Assembly: GCA_018335575.1 (NCBI GenBank)
Contig: JAGXRT010000017.1
Coordinates: forward strand, 1 to 38,314
From: Bacteroidota bacterium
Lineage (GTDB): Bacteria > Bacteroidota > Bacteroidia > Flavobacteriales > Flavobacteriaceae
Direction of reading: 5' to 3'
DNA length: 38,314 nt
Shown here piece by piece: positions 1 through 8,338 of the stretch (its first letter is position 1; each line of letters opens with the position of its first letter). A program made the translations under genes and the position numbers. The notes under the pieces are model-generated. The model worked only from the letters and a program-made list of their open reading frames with translations, was not told the origin of the DNA and ran no database searches.

Positions 1-1816
1 CACCTGCCATAACTCCACCTTTCCAAGGCCATTGATAGCTACCAGTGGTAAATCTACCATATCTAATTAAATCAGTTCTTCTATGACACTCCCAATACAA
101 TTCTCTTGCACGTTCATCTAAAATGAAATCTAAGGTTAATTGTGTAGATGAGATATTACCCATTGCACCTCCAAAAGCTCTTTGTCTAAGTTGGTTTACA
201 TAACCTAGAGCAGTTGCTGTGCTTCCGCCTCCTCCTCTTAAGGTAGCCTCTGCATACATTAACATAGCGTCTTCAACTCTGAATAACGGGAAATCGGTAT
301 CAGTAAAGTTACCAGATGCATCAGATCCTGCTACACCAGCTTTAGTAACATTTTTGAATTTTCTTACTGCATATCCATCAGTAAAAGTACCAATACTTTC
401 TATTTCTAATTTTTGACCATCAGTATGAAAATCAGCTCGTAAATCTTTGATTCTCTCTAAAGTATAGGTGTTATTATTTAAGTTTAAGGTTACTTTGTAA
501 CCCCCTGAAGTTACTTTGATATTAGCGCCTCCTGATTCTAAGGTTCCATTGGCACCGTCATCACCATAGTTTACACCCCAATCATTATTAAATCTAAATT
601 TTATTTCACCTGTAGCTAACTGAGCATATAATTGATAAACGTTAGCTGTTGATGTTTGTCTCATTTGCATGTCTGGACCTCCCCAACCATTAGCAGTAGC
701 ATCTCCTACCAATCCCCAAGATGTTGTTGCTCCAATAGCTGCATTAACTGCTGTGAAATCAAAAATGAAATTAAACTTATTAACTAAAGCACTGGTAGTA
801 CGAGTACCTCCCCAGCCACCATTAATTCCAAATTCTGCCGGAACCATATTGCCACCAACTGCTGCATGAATTAAGAATGTTGTACCTCCATAAGTTTGTG
901 TTTTCATTCCGTCAAAAGCAATTGGGAAAATAACTCCACTAGCTGTGTGATTATCAGCTAAGAATAGGTTTTTGTATGCATTATCAATAGTATAACCAGC
1001 ATCAATAACCTTTTTACTGTAAGTAACTGCTTCAGTAAATTTTGGAGTTCCTGTATATACATTTGCATTTAAATATAATTTAGCTAGTAACATCCAAGCA
1101 GCTGCTTGATCTGCACGTGCATACTCATTTGATTTTGGAGCCTTTAGTGTAGCTTCAATATCTTTTAATTCGGTTTCAACAAAGTTAAATAAGAATGATC
1201 TGTCTTTTTGCTCTGGGAAGAAATATCCAGGAGCATCTTTATCTGTGACGAATGAGAAATTACCAAATAAATCTAAAGCATGCCAGTAACTTAATGCTCT
1301 TAAGAAACGTGCTTCGGCTCTATAAACTGCAATTTCTGATTTTAAGGTAGCATCAACACCACGAGCAGTTAATTTATCATCTGCTGTTTGGCGAATAAAT
1401 TCATTAGCAACAGTAATTTGATATAGTATACGGTCGTACATAGCTCTAATAAACTCGTTATTGGCATCCCAATCGTGTTCGTGATAATCTGGTAAGCTAC
1501 CATCGGCCCAGCCAATAACGGCTTCATCGGTTGTAACTTCTTGTGCTAACCAATATTGTCTTAAATACTGGCTAAAACCTTCGTCGATACCTGTAATATC
1601 GGGATTTCCGGCAGGACCATTTTGTCCGCTTATCGCTAATCCAGCATACAATTTTGCTAAAACTTGCTTGTATGAATTTGGATTTTTATAAAACTCTTCA
1701 GAAGCTATATTATCTGCATCTTCAGGAGTTACTTTTAAGTCATCTGTACAAGAAGCAAGGAAAAATATACTTACCAAAGTACCTATGAAGAAAATGTTTT
1801 TGAAATTAATTTTCAT
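1..1816 (-). CDS. susD: SusD-like starch-binding lipoprotein with inserted SusE/F-type module (3' end missing)
   Basis: Outer-membrane lipoprotein that captures glycans for the SusC channel encoded just upstream (18-bp gap, so co-transcribed). Translation from the ATG at 1816 gives a type II signal peptide ending LASC, with the lipidated Cys at residue 23, followed by TDD. SusD-family helical signatures follow, including the stretch around TTDEAVIGWADG and the C-terminal ILDERARELYWECHRRTDL. About 605 codons are visible and the C-terminus runs off the window start. Residues roughly 364-453 do not look like a SusD core. They read WGLVGDATANGW, GEIKFRFNNDWGVNYGDDG and GGYKVTLNLNNNTYTLE, which is the pattern of the SusE/SusF starch-binding fold. 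This points to starch or another alpha-glucan as ligand, in line with the amylase genes nearby. The SusD family call is secure; the inserted-domain call rests on motif recognition. Confidence 0.93.
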   Translation of the reverse strand, partial: MKINFKNIFFIGTLVSIFFLASCTDDLKVTPEDADNIASEEFYKNPNSYKQVLAKLYAGLAISGQNGPAGNPDITGIDEGFSQYLRQYWLAQEVTTDEAVIGWADGSLPDYHEHDWDANNEFIRAMYDRILYQITVANEFIRQTADDKLTARGVDATLKSEIAVYRAEARFLRALSYWHALDLFGNFSFVTDKDAPGYFFPEQKDRSFLFNFVETELKDIEATLKAPKSNEYARADQAAAWMLLAKLYLNANVYTGTPKFTEAVTYSKKVIDAGYTIDNAYKNLFLADNHTASGVIFPIAFDGMKTQTYGGTTFLIHAAVGGNMVPAEFGINGGWGGTRTTSALVNKFNFIFDFTAVNAAIGATTSWGLVGDATANGWGGPDMQMRQTSTANVYQLYAQLATGEIKFRFNNDWGVNYGDDGANGTLESGGANIKVTSGGYKVTLNLNNNTYTLERIKDLRADFHTDGQKLEIESIGTFTDGYAVRKFKNVTKAGVAGSDASGNFTDTDFPLFRVEDAMLMYAEATLRGGGGSTATALGYVNQLRQRAFGGAMGNISSTQLTLDFILDERARELYWECHRRTDLIRYGRFTTGSYQWPWKGGVMAG

Positions 1817-1834
1817 AATTCGTTGTTTTAATAA

Positions 1835-4795
1835 TTAAAAATCAAGATTAACTCCTAATAAGAAAGTTCTTGGTCTTGGGTAGAGATTGTTATCAATACC
1901 TCCAAAGATTTCAGGATCTAAACCATCGTACTTGGTTATAGTAAGAACGTTTTGAACTGAACCGTATAATTTCATATTCTTAATGCAAGAACTTACGTTA
2001 CCTAAATTGTAACCTAAGGTAATGTTGTCAAGTTTTAAGAATGAAGCATCTTGTAAATAATAATCAGATAAATATCTGTTTGTTCCACCGTCAATAAATT
2101 GAGACTCCAATAAATTATGTACACTGTTATTTAATACGTTTAAGTAACGAAGTGTATTTAATTGATATCCTCTATCAGAATCAACGTTGTTGTACATAAA
2201 GTTACCTATGCTTCCTCTCCAAGCCATGTTTAAATCAAAATCTTTATAGGAAAGATTGGTGTTGAATCCGAAGAAATAATCTGCAGCTGGTTTTTCAACG
2301 CGGTATTTATCGGCATTTGAAATAGAACCATCTCCGTTTCTATCAACATATACACCTTCTGCAGGAACGCCATTGGCATAATATACTTGTTGATACAAGA
2401 AGAATGTATTTGGTGCATAACCTACGGTGTGTCTTTGAATGGTGTTACCAACACCTCCGGCTATTCCTCCAACTGGAATTCCTTCGTACGATGGGTCATT
2501 GTTGGTAGTTAACTTTTTAATTTCAGAATTATTGTAGGTAAAGTTCATTGCAACATTTAGTGATAAATCATCGGTTTTAACCGGAGTTGCATCTAAAGTA
2601 ACCTCAATACCTTTATTAACTAATTGTCCAACATTGGCATAACCTGCATTAGATAAGTTGGCTCCACCCGGATAGGGAACAAAGTTTAATAAATCATTAG
2701 TTTCTCTGTAATACACATCAACAGTACCATTAATGTTATTAAATAATCCGAAATCTAAACCAGTATTATAGGTTGTAGTTTCCTCCCATTTAATCAACTT
2801 ATTGTAAGGTTGAGGTCTTGCAGTATTATAAAATGTATTACCTAATTGATACATTGCAGTTGGTGTACTGATGTTGTATAGTTCTAAGGCCGGGAAAGCA
2901 GTTGGAATTCCTTGTTGTCCTGTGATACCCCATCCTAAACGTAATTTAAGATCAGAAATAACTTTTGAATTTGTCAAGAAATTTTCATCGCCAATTTTCC
3001 ATGCAAAGGCAGCTGAAGGGAATTTACCCCAAGATTCACCTGAGTAATAGAAACGTGAAGTTCCATCTGTTCTGTATGTTAATGTTAATAGGTACTTATC
3101 AGCAATGGATAGGTTTAAACGACCAAAATAGGATTGTAAGTTTTCAGGATCAAAATCATACGTATCTTCTCTGGTTAGGGTAGGGTTTTGAATATCTAAT
3201 AGATTGAATCCTTTACCTGAAAAGTCTTGATATGAATATCCGGCCATTACGTCAACCTTTGTTTTAATACTAGGAATTTCTTTTACATAATTCAAATAGA
3301 AATCAAATAATTTGTCTTCTTTATTTTGTCCATATTCACCGTAATAACCTAAGTTAGTTCCATCTAATAAAACAGTTCCTACAGATTTGTCAGACACTAA
3401 ATCACTTCCGCCACTATCAGACTTGTCTAAACCTAAATTTAAATTAGCTTTTAGTTCTGGTAAGAAATGGAATTTATAATCTAACTGTAAATTAGATATT
3501 GTTCTAGTTACTGACGATTTGTTTAATTGTTGTTCTAATAAAGCTACAGGGTTTCTAGTTGCACCAATAGCAATTGGTAAGTTGTTGGTTTGTAACCATT
3601 GGAAGTAATCTCCGTATTTTAAACTTCCTCCTCTAACAGATTTTGTAGGGTCCATTGCAACTGCCGAACCAATAGCACCGCCATTTGCAAATCGTTGTTT
3701 AATTACAGCAGTTTTTGAATTTAGATCAACTTTTAAATGATTGTCAAAGAAAAATTTATTTAGAGATACTGCATAAGAAAAACGTTGTAAGTTATCAGTT
3801 AATAATACTCCATTTTGATTAGAATATCCTAATGAACCTCTGTAATTAATACCGCCGTTACTTCCGTTTAAGGTTACATTGTGATCAGTACTAACACTAG
3901 TTCTGTATATTTCATCTTGCCAATCTGTATTAGCATTTCCTAGTAGGGCAATTTGTGCATTAGTTCCATTGTCGTAAACTAATTGTCTGAATTCTTTTGC
4001 AGTTAAAACATCAACTGTTTTAACAACTTCTCCGACAGATATATTACCACTGTAATTTACTTTTAAATCTTCGGTAGCTTTTCCTTTTTTAGTAGTAATA
4101 ATAATTACCCCGTTTGATGCTCTTGAACCATATATAGCAGTAGCTGATGCATCTTTTAAAACGGTAAAGCTTTCTATATCATTAGGGTTTACAACGCTTA
4201 ATGGGTTGCTTAAACCAGCGATACCGCCTCCGCTTACCGGAATTCCATCAATAACAATTAATGGATCATTGGTAGCAATTAAAGATGAACCTCCTCTAAT
4301 TCTTATGGTACTATTTGCTCCTGGAGAACCACCATCTGAGGTAATTTGTACCCCTGCTGATTTTCCAGTTAATAATTGTTGAGGTGATACAATTGGTCCT
4401 TTGTTTAAGTCATCTGCTCCAATAGTAGTAACACTACCGGTAGCATCTTTCTTACGAACCTGTCCGTATCCAATAATTACAACTTCTTCTAACGACTGAG
4501 TGCTTTCTGATAATGCAATAGTGTAATTTTGGTTAGAAGTTACGGTTACTTCAGTAGAAGTATATCCAACATAAGAGATTACTAAAATGTCACCGTTTTT
4601 AACATCATTTAACGAAAATTTACCGTCAAAATCTGTTACAGTTCCTTTTTTAGTACCTTTAATAATAACATTAACTCCGGGTAATTCTGCCCCAGAATTT
4701 TTATCTGTTACTTTACCGTTGATTGCTTTTTGTGCAAACAAACTTAACGGAACAAGTAACAGCATGCTCAATAAAATTGTTCTAAAATTTTTCAT
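1835..4795 (-). CDS. susC: SusC-like TonB-dependent outer-membrane transporter
   Basis: A 986-residue TonB-dependent receptor that imports oligosaccharides into the periplasm together with SusD. In order it has a signal peptide ending LFA before Gln22, a carboxypeptidase-regulatory-like beta-sandwich (about residues 23-108, containing GKVTDKNSGAELPGVNV), and a plug domain (from EEVVIIGYG through IRIRGGSSL and DPLIVIDGIPV). A large beta-barrel ends in the aromatic terminus LLGVNLDF. Length and layout are typical of SusC. There is no extra N-terminal STN signalling domain, so control by an anti-sigma factor is unlikely, and the divergent LacI-type gene is the likelier regulator. No clean TAnnTTTG promoter is seen on its strand. 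TAAATTTA at 4870-4877 is a 7-of-8 match. Confidence 0.96.
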   Translation of the reverse strand: MKNFRTILLSMLLLVPLSLFAQKAINGKVTDKNSGAELPGVNVIIKGTKKGTVTDFDGKFSLNDVKNGDILVISYVGYTSTEVTVTSNQNYTIALSESTQSLEEVVIIGYGQVRKKDATGSVTTIGADDLNKGPIVSPQQLLTGKSAGVQITSDGGSPGANSTIRIRGGSSLIATNDPLIVIDGIPVSGGGIAGLSNPLSVVNPNDIESFTVLKDASATAIYGSRASNGVIIITTKKGKATEDLKVNYSGNISVGEVVKTVDVLTAKEFRQLVYDNGTNAQIALLGNANTDWQDEIYRTSVSTDHNVTLNGSNGGINYRGSLGYSNQNGVLLTDNLQRFSYAVSLNKFFFDNHLKVDLNSKTAVIKQRFANGGAIGSAVAMDPTKSVRGGSLKYGDYFQWLQTNNLPIAIGATRNPVALLEQQLNKSSVTRTISNLQLDYKFHFLPELKANLNLGLDKSDSGGSDLVSDKSVGTVLLDGTNLGYYGEYGQNKEDKLFDFYLNYVKEIPSIKTKVDVMAGYSYQDFSGKGFNLLDIQNPTLTREDTYDFDPENLQSYFGRLNLSIADKYLLTLTYRTDGTSRFYYSGESWGKFPSAAFAWKIGDENFLTNSKVISDLKLRLGWGITGQQGIPTAFPALELYNISTPTAMYQLGNTFYNTARPQPYNKLIKWEETTTYNTGLDFGLFNNINGTVDVYYRETNDLLNFVPYPGGANLSNAGYANVGQLVNKGIEVTLDATPVKTDDLSLNVAMNFTYNNSEIKKLTTNNDPSYEGIPVGGIAGGVGNTIQRHTVGYAPNTFFLYQQVYYANGVPAEGVYVDRNGDGSISNADKYRVEKPAADYFFGFNTNLSYKDFDLNMAWRGSIGNFMYNNVDSDRGYQLNTLRYLNVLNNSVHNLLESQFIDGGTNRYLSDYYLQDASFLKLDNITLGYNLGNVSSCIKNMKLYGSVQNVLTITKYDGLDPEIFGGIDNNLYPRPRTFLLGVNLDF

Positions 4796-4830
4796 GAATA
4801 TTTGGTTAATTAATAACTAATTGAACTTTG

Positions 4831-4859
4831 TAATTAATACACAATCAAGTGTTTCACTT
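4831..4859. promoter_or_regulatory. Copy 1 of a shared regulatory element (upstream of susC)
   Basis: This 29-bp sequence starts TAATTAATAC and ends GTTTCACTT. It aligns with 6049-6078 upstream of the sugar-permease operon at 26 of 30 columns (3 mismatches, 1 gap). Inside it ACAC (4839-4842) and GTGT (4849-4852) form a short dyad. It lies 35 bp before the susC start, between that start and the candidate -7 element at 4870-4877. Being near both divergently expressed alpha-glucan units suggests a common operator. Relative to the transcripts the two copies are in opposite orientation, which fits a DNA-binding site better than a shared RNA motif. Confidence 0.5.
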
Positions 4860-4875
4860 TTCACGATGTTAAATT

Positions 4876-4892
4876 TACGAAACATTTTCGTA
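4876..4892. promoter_or_regulatory. Perfect inverted repeat, candidate LacI-type operator
   Basis: TACGAAA, a 3-base spacer CAT, then TTTCGTA: 7-bp arms in the susC-lacI divergent region. A second ACGA/TCGT dyad (ACGATTTCGT) lies at 4920-4929, just before the lacI -33 element. CpG-containing dyads are typical of LacI-family operators. Binding is inferred only. Confidence 0.4.
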
Positions 4893-4930
4893 GCCTTAAT
4901 AAACATATGCTTTACTAAAACGATTTCGTG

Positions 4931-4963
4931 TTGATAACTTTCTAAAATAACTTACTATATTTG
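4931..4963 (+). promoter_or_regulatory. Promoter of the LacI-type regulator gene
   Basis: TTG at 4931-4933 and TATATTTG at 4956-4963, separated by 22 bp, match the Bacteroidota sigma-70 pattern TTG / TAnnTTTG. Transcription would begin near 4970, leaving a leader of only about 15 bases before the GTG start at 4986. Confidence 0.6.
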
Positions 4964-4985
4964 TGAAAATGACATAATATTCGCA

Positions 4986-6011
4986 GTGGGAGCAAAAGTT
5001 ACATTAAAGAAAATAGCAAAAGAATTAGGTGTTTCTACTTCAACGGTTTCTAAGGCGTTGAGTGATAGTCATGAAATAAGTCAAGATACCAGAGATAAAG
5101 TTAAAGCATTTGCTAAATTATATAACTATAAACCCAATAACTTAGCCTTAAAGCTTAGGCATCAGCGTAGTATGGTTATTGGGGTTATAATTCCTGAAAT
5201 AGTACATCATTTTTTTTCAACAGTAATTAGTGGTATTGAGAGTGGTGCCAATAAAAGAGGTTACAACGTAATGGTCTGCTTTTCCAATGAATCGTATCAA
5301 AAAGAAGTGTTAAACATTGAAATGTTAGCAGGTGGTAGCGTTGATGGTTTTTTAGTTTCTATTGCTAAAGAAACTCAGGAATTGATGGATTTCAGACATT
5401 TTGAAGAATTAAAAGAAGAGGTTCCATTGGTATTGTTTGATAGGGTTCATCCTAAAATTTTATGTGATAAAGTAGTAGTTGATGATATAGGTGGAGGTTT
5501 TAAAGCTACAGAACATTTAATTAAAACCGGATGTAAAAATGTTGCTATTATAACCACTCCAGATCATATTTCTGTTGGATTAGAACGTAAAAGAGGATAC
5601 TTAAAGGCACTTGAAACCTATGAAATTGAAATGAATAAGGATTATATCATTCATGTTAACGAAAAGTATGACATTCCAACTCAAATTAAAAAGTTATTAG
5701 AGCTTCCAAATGTCCCTGATGGTATATTTGCTGTTAATGAAATTTATGCAGCAACTGCCATGAAAATTGCTCAGGACAAAGGAATTCAAATTCCTGATGA
5801 ATTATCAATAATCGGTTTTACTGATGGCTATATTTCGCAATTTTCAAATCCATCATTAACAACCTTAGCTCAACACGGATATGAAATGGGCGAAAAAGCA
5901 ATTGAATTACTGCTAAACAGAATCGAGTCTAAAGTGCCTGATGTTCCGTATACTACAGAAATCATAAATGTGGAGTTAAAATTTGGTAATTCGACAAAAA
6001 AGATATCTTAA
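4986..6011 (+). CDS. LacI-family transcriptional regulator of the maltodextrin locus
   Basis: A 341-residue LacI/GalR-type regulator. The N-terminal HTH (residues about 5-50) contains LKKIAKELGVSTSTVSKAL and the hinge helix region YKPNNLALKLR. A periplasmic-binding-protein-like ligand domain follows, with VIGVIIPEIVHHFFSTVISG and DELSIIGFTDG. The start is GTG; no in-frame ATG lies between the promoter at 4956-4963 and this codon. It is divergent from susC and immediately upstream of the sugar-permease and phosphorylase operon, so it most likely senses an alpha-glucan-derived sugar and controls both units. Bacteroides instead uses SusR for starch. The effector is not evident from sequence. Confidence 0.93.
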   Translation: MGAKVTLKKIAKELGVSTSTVSKALSDSHEISQDTRDKVKAFAKLYNYKPNNLALKLRHQRSMVIGVIIPEIVHHFFSTVISGIESGANKRGYNVMVCFSNESYQKEVLNIEMLAGGSVDGFLVSIAKETQELMDFRHFEELKEEVPLVLFDRVHPKILCDKVVVDDIGGGFKATEHLIKTGCKNVAIITTPDHISVGLERKRGYLKALETYEIEMNKDYIIHVNEKYDIPTQIKKLLELPNVPDGIFAVNEIYAATAMKIAQDKGIQIPDELSIIGFTDGYISQFSNPSLTTLAQHGYEMGEKAIELLLNRIESKVPDVPYTTEIINVELKFGNSTKKIS

Positions 6012-6035
6012 TTCTAGTCTTTTTTAAAAAAAGAG

Positions 6036-6043
6036 TATATTTG
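6036..6043 (+). promoter_or_regulatory. -7 element of the maltodextrin operon promoter
   Basis: TATATTTG is an exact match to TAnnTTTG and sits 25 bp after the regulator stop codon. No clear TTG -33 is seen at the right distance, so the promoter may depend on an activator or be weak. Transcription from here would give a leader of about 145 bases before the permease start. Confidence 0.5.
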
Positions 6044-6048
6044 CAAAG

Positions 6049-6078
6049 TAATTAATACCCATTCACAGGGTTTCACTT
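6049..6078. promoter_or_regulatory. Copy 2 of the shared regulatory element (at the start of the operon leader)
   Basis: TAATTAATAC, a variable core, then GGTTTCACTT. It pairs with 4831-4859. Its core dyad is ACCC (6057-6060) with GGGT (6068-6071). Compared with copy 1 both arms differ by one base and both changes keep the pairing (ACAC/GTGT versus ACCC/GGGT). It begins 5 bp after the -7 element, a position where a bound repressor would block transcription. Confidence 0.5.
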
Positions 6079-6088
6079 CACTTTATTG

Positions 6089-6108
6089 TTGACAGTTTAT
6101 ACTGTCAA
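6089..6108 (+). promoter_or_regulatory. Hairpin in the operon leader
   Basis: TTGACAGT, loop TTAT, then ACTGTCAA: a perfect 8-bp stem in the untranslated leader of the permease operon. A T-run (6125-6131) lies 16 bases later, too far for a standard intrinsic terminator. A second weaker stem, TAAGAAA (6144-6150) with TTTCTTA (6160-6166), lies nearer the start codon. The role is unknown: operator, attenuator or mRNA stabilizer are all possible. Confidence 0.45.
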
Positions 6109-6195
6109 TAGCTGTTATATATAATTTTTTTAATCAAATTTTGTAAGAAAACTTAGAGGTTTCTTATAAATCGTATAACTAATATTATACTAAAC

Positions 6196-7689
6196 ATGAA
6201 AAAAAGAAAACTAAGTTTTTGGGAAATTTGGAACATGAGTTTCGGTTTCTTAGGAATACAATTCGGATTTGCACTTCAAAATGCAAACACCTCCAGAATT
6301 TTTGAAACCTTAGGTGCAAGTATTGATGAAATACCAATTTTATGGATTGCAGCACCCGTTACAGGTTTAATAGTTCAACCCATTATTGGATATTTTAGCG
6401 ATAGAACTTGGACTCGATTAGGTAGAAGAAGACCCTTCTTTTTAGCTGGTGCAATTTTATCGTCTATTGCATTAATTTTTATGCCAAATTCGCCTGAACT
6501 TTGGGTTGCCGCCGGAATGTTATGGATGATGGACGCTTCTATCAACATTACCATGGAACCCTTTAGAGCATTTGTTGGTGATAATCTTTCTTCAGAACAA
6601 CGAACTTTAGGTTTTTCTATGCAAAGTTTTTTTATTGGTGTAGGAGCTGTGGTTGGTTCGGCATTGCCCTATGTGTTAACCAATTGGTTTAATATAAGCA
6701 ATACGGCGCCAGAAGGCATTATACCAGATTCTGTTAAATGGTCTTTCTATTTAGGAGCAGCAGTGTTTTTTGTTGCTGTTATGTGGACTGTTTTCAAATC
6801 AAAAGAATATTCACCAGAAGAACTCGAAGCATTTGAAGAAGCTGAAGTAAAATCAGAAAATTTTGAAGTTGTTGAATTAATTAATGAAAAGAAACAGCAA
6901 TTAATCGGTATTGTAATGCTAATAGTTGGATTGATTGGTGTAGGATTTATTAAACAACTAGAACTAGATAAAGTTTTATATATTCTCGCATTTGGTGTAG
7001 CAATATCTGGATTGATGTTTGTTTTTGCATCCTTTCTAAGAGCAAAACAAATAAAATCAAGTTTCGTAACAATTACCACCGATTTATTAAACATGCCAAC
7101 AACAATGAAACAATTAGCTTGGGTTCAGTTCTTTTCATGGTTTGCATTGTTTTCTATGTGGATTTATACCACACAAGCGGTTACACAACATGTTTATGGC
7201 ACATCTGATACAACTTCAGCATTATATAATGAGGGAGCAGATTGGGTGGGTATTTTATTTACGGTGTACAATGGAGTTGCTGCATTAGTAGCTTTTCTGT
7301 TACCGGTTTTTGCAAAACTTACCAATCGGAAAATTACGCATCTTGTAGCATTATCTTTTGGTGGTTTAGGACTGATTTCAATCTATTTCATTAAAGAACC
7401 TACCATGTTATTATTATCAATGGTAGGTGTTGGGATTGCTTGGGCAAGTATTTTATCGATGCCGTATGCGATGTTGGCAGGTGCTTTACCTGCTAAGAAA
7501 ATGGGATATTTTATGGGAGTATTCAACTTCTTTATTGTTATTCCTCAACTTGTTGCCGCTACTATTTTAGGTTTTATGATAAAACAATTCTTTAACAGCG
7601 AGCCTGTTTATGCGTTAATTGTTGGCGGTGTTGCTATGATTTTATCCGGATTTTTAACACTTCGAGTAAAAGATACTTTAGATGAATAA
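6196..7689 (+). CDS. MFS sugar permease, SLC45/SUT-like (probable maltose/maltodextrin importer)
   Basis: A 497-residue inner-membrane protein with about 12 hydrophobic segments. The loop after the second segment reads DRTWTRLGRRRPFF, which resembles the RxGRRRPF motif of plant sucrose carriers and the SLC45 family, and suggests a proton-coupled disaccharide importer. A charged cytoplasmic loop at about residues 205-235 (EELEAFEEAEVKSENFEVV) separates the two halves. The gene overlaps the following beta-phosphoglucomutase gene by 8 bp, and a maltose phosphorylase comes next, so maltose or short maltodextrins are the likely cargo. A substrate other than maltose, such as sucrose or trehalose, cannot be excluded from sequence. 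Confidence 0.9.
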   Translation: MKKRKLSFWEIWNMSFGFLGIQFGFALQNANTSRIFETLGASIDEIPILWIAAPVTGLIVQPIIGYFSDRTWTRLGRRRPFFLAGAILSSIALIFMPNSPELWVAAGMLWMMDASINITMEPFRAFVGDNLSSEQRTLGFSMQSFFIGVGAVVGSALPYVLTNWFNISNTAPEGIIPDSVKWSFYLGAAVFFVAVMWTVFKSKEYSPEELEAFEEAEVKSENFEVVELINEKKQQLIGIVMLIVGLIGVGFIKQLELDKVLYILAFGVAISGLMFVFASFLRAKQIKSSFVTITTDLLNMPTTMKQLAWVQFFSWFALFSMWIYTTQAVTQHVYGTSDTTSALYNEGADWVGILFTVYNGVAALVAFLLPVFAKLTNRKITHLVALSFGGLGLISIYFIKEPTMLLLSMVGVGIAWASILSMPYAMLAGALPAKKMGYFMGVFNFFIVIPQLVAATILGFMIKQFFNSEPVYALIVGGVAMILSGFLTLRVKDTLDE

Positions 7690-8338
7690 AACAGCCGTAA
7701 TTTTTGATTTAGATGGAGTTATAGTAGATACAGCTAAGTATCACTATTTGGCATGGAAAAAATTGGCAAATAAATTAGGATTTGATTTTACACATGAACA
7801 AAATGAGCTTCTTAAAGGAGTAAGTAGAGTTAAATCGTTAGAAATACTTTTAAATATTGGTGATGTATCGCTTTCTCAACAGGAAAAACAACAATATATG
7901 CACGAAAAAAACGAGCATTATTTATCGTTTATTACCCAAATGAATGAATCAGAAATGTTACCAAATATGATGACGATTTTGAAATTCCTTAAAGAAAAGG
8001 GAATTGCAATTGCTTTAGGATCTGCAAGTAAAAATGCAAAACTAATTTTAGATACACTTCAAATTACACAATATTTTGATGAAATAATTGATGGCAATGA
8101 AGTTTCTAAAGCTAAACCAGACCCCGAAGTTTTTATTTTAGCAGCCCATCGATTAAATAAAAAACCAGAAGAATGTATCGTAGTAGAAGATGCAGCTGCC
8201 GGTATAGATGCTGCTAATGCCGCCAACATGCTGTGTATAGGAATTGGCGAAAAGGAAATATTAAAAGAGGCTACATATGTTTTTAAGAGTACCTCAGAAT
8301 TAACAACAGAATTTTTAGATAAATTAATTAAAAAATGA
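7682..8338 (+). CDS. pgmB: Beta-phosphoglucomutase (HAD superfamily)
   Basis: Converts beta-D-glucose-1-phosphate, the product of inverting maltose phosphorylase, to glucose-6-phosphate. The 218-residue protein has the HAD motif I FDLDGVIVDT, with nucleophile D9 and acid/base D11, then KGVSRVKSLEILL of the cap domain. Motif II is LGSASKNA, and the C-terminal acidic motif is VVEDAAAGIDAANAA. Size and motifs are typical of the family. It overlaps the permease gene by 8 bp and the phosphorylase gene by 4 bp (ATGA), so the three are probably translationally coupled. Confidence 0.94.
   Translation: MNKTAVIFDLDGVIVDTAKYHYLAWKKLANKLGFDFTHEQNELLKGVSRVKSLEILLNIGDVSLSQQEKQQYMHEKNEHYLSFITQMNESEMLPNMMTILKFLKEKGIAIALGSASKNAKLILDTLQITQYFDEIIDGNEVSKAKPDPEVFILAAHRLNKKPEECIVVEDAAAGIDAANAANMLCIGIGEKEILKEATYVFKSTSELTTEFLDKLIKK

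Noticed and set aside
219-869. Two small plus-strand open frames at 219-416 and 669-869
   Set aside because: They lie antisense within the susD coding frame, have low-complexity translations without family motifs, and no promoter or start-site support.
6089-6131. Intrinsic terminator for the LacI-type gene
   Set aside because: The 8-bp stem at 6089-6108 is 16 bases from the nearest T-run, and the stem lies downstream of the operon promoter, so leader structure is a better description.
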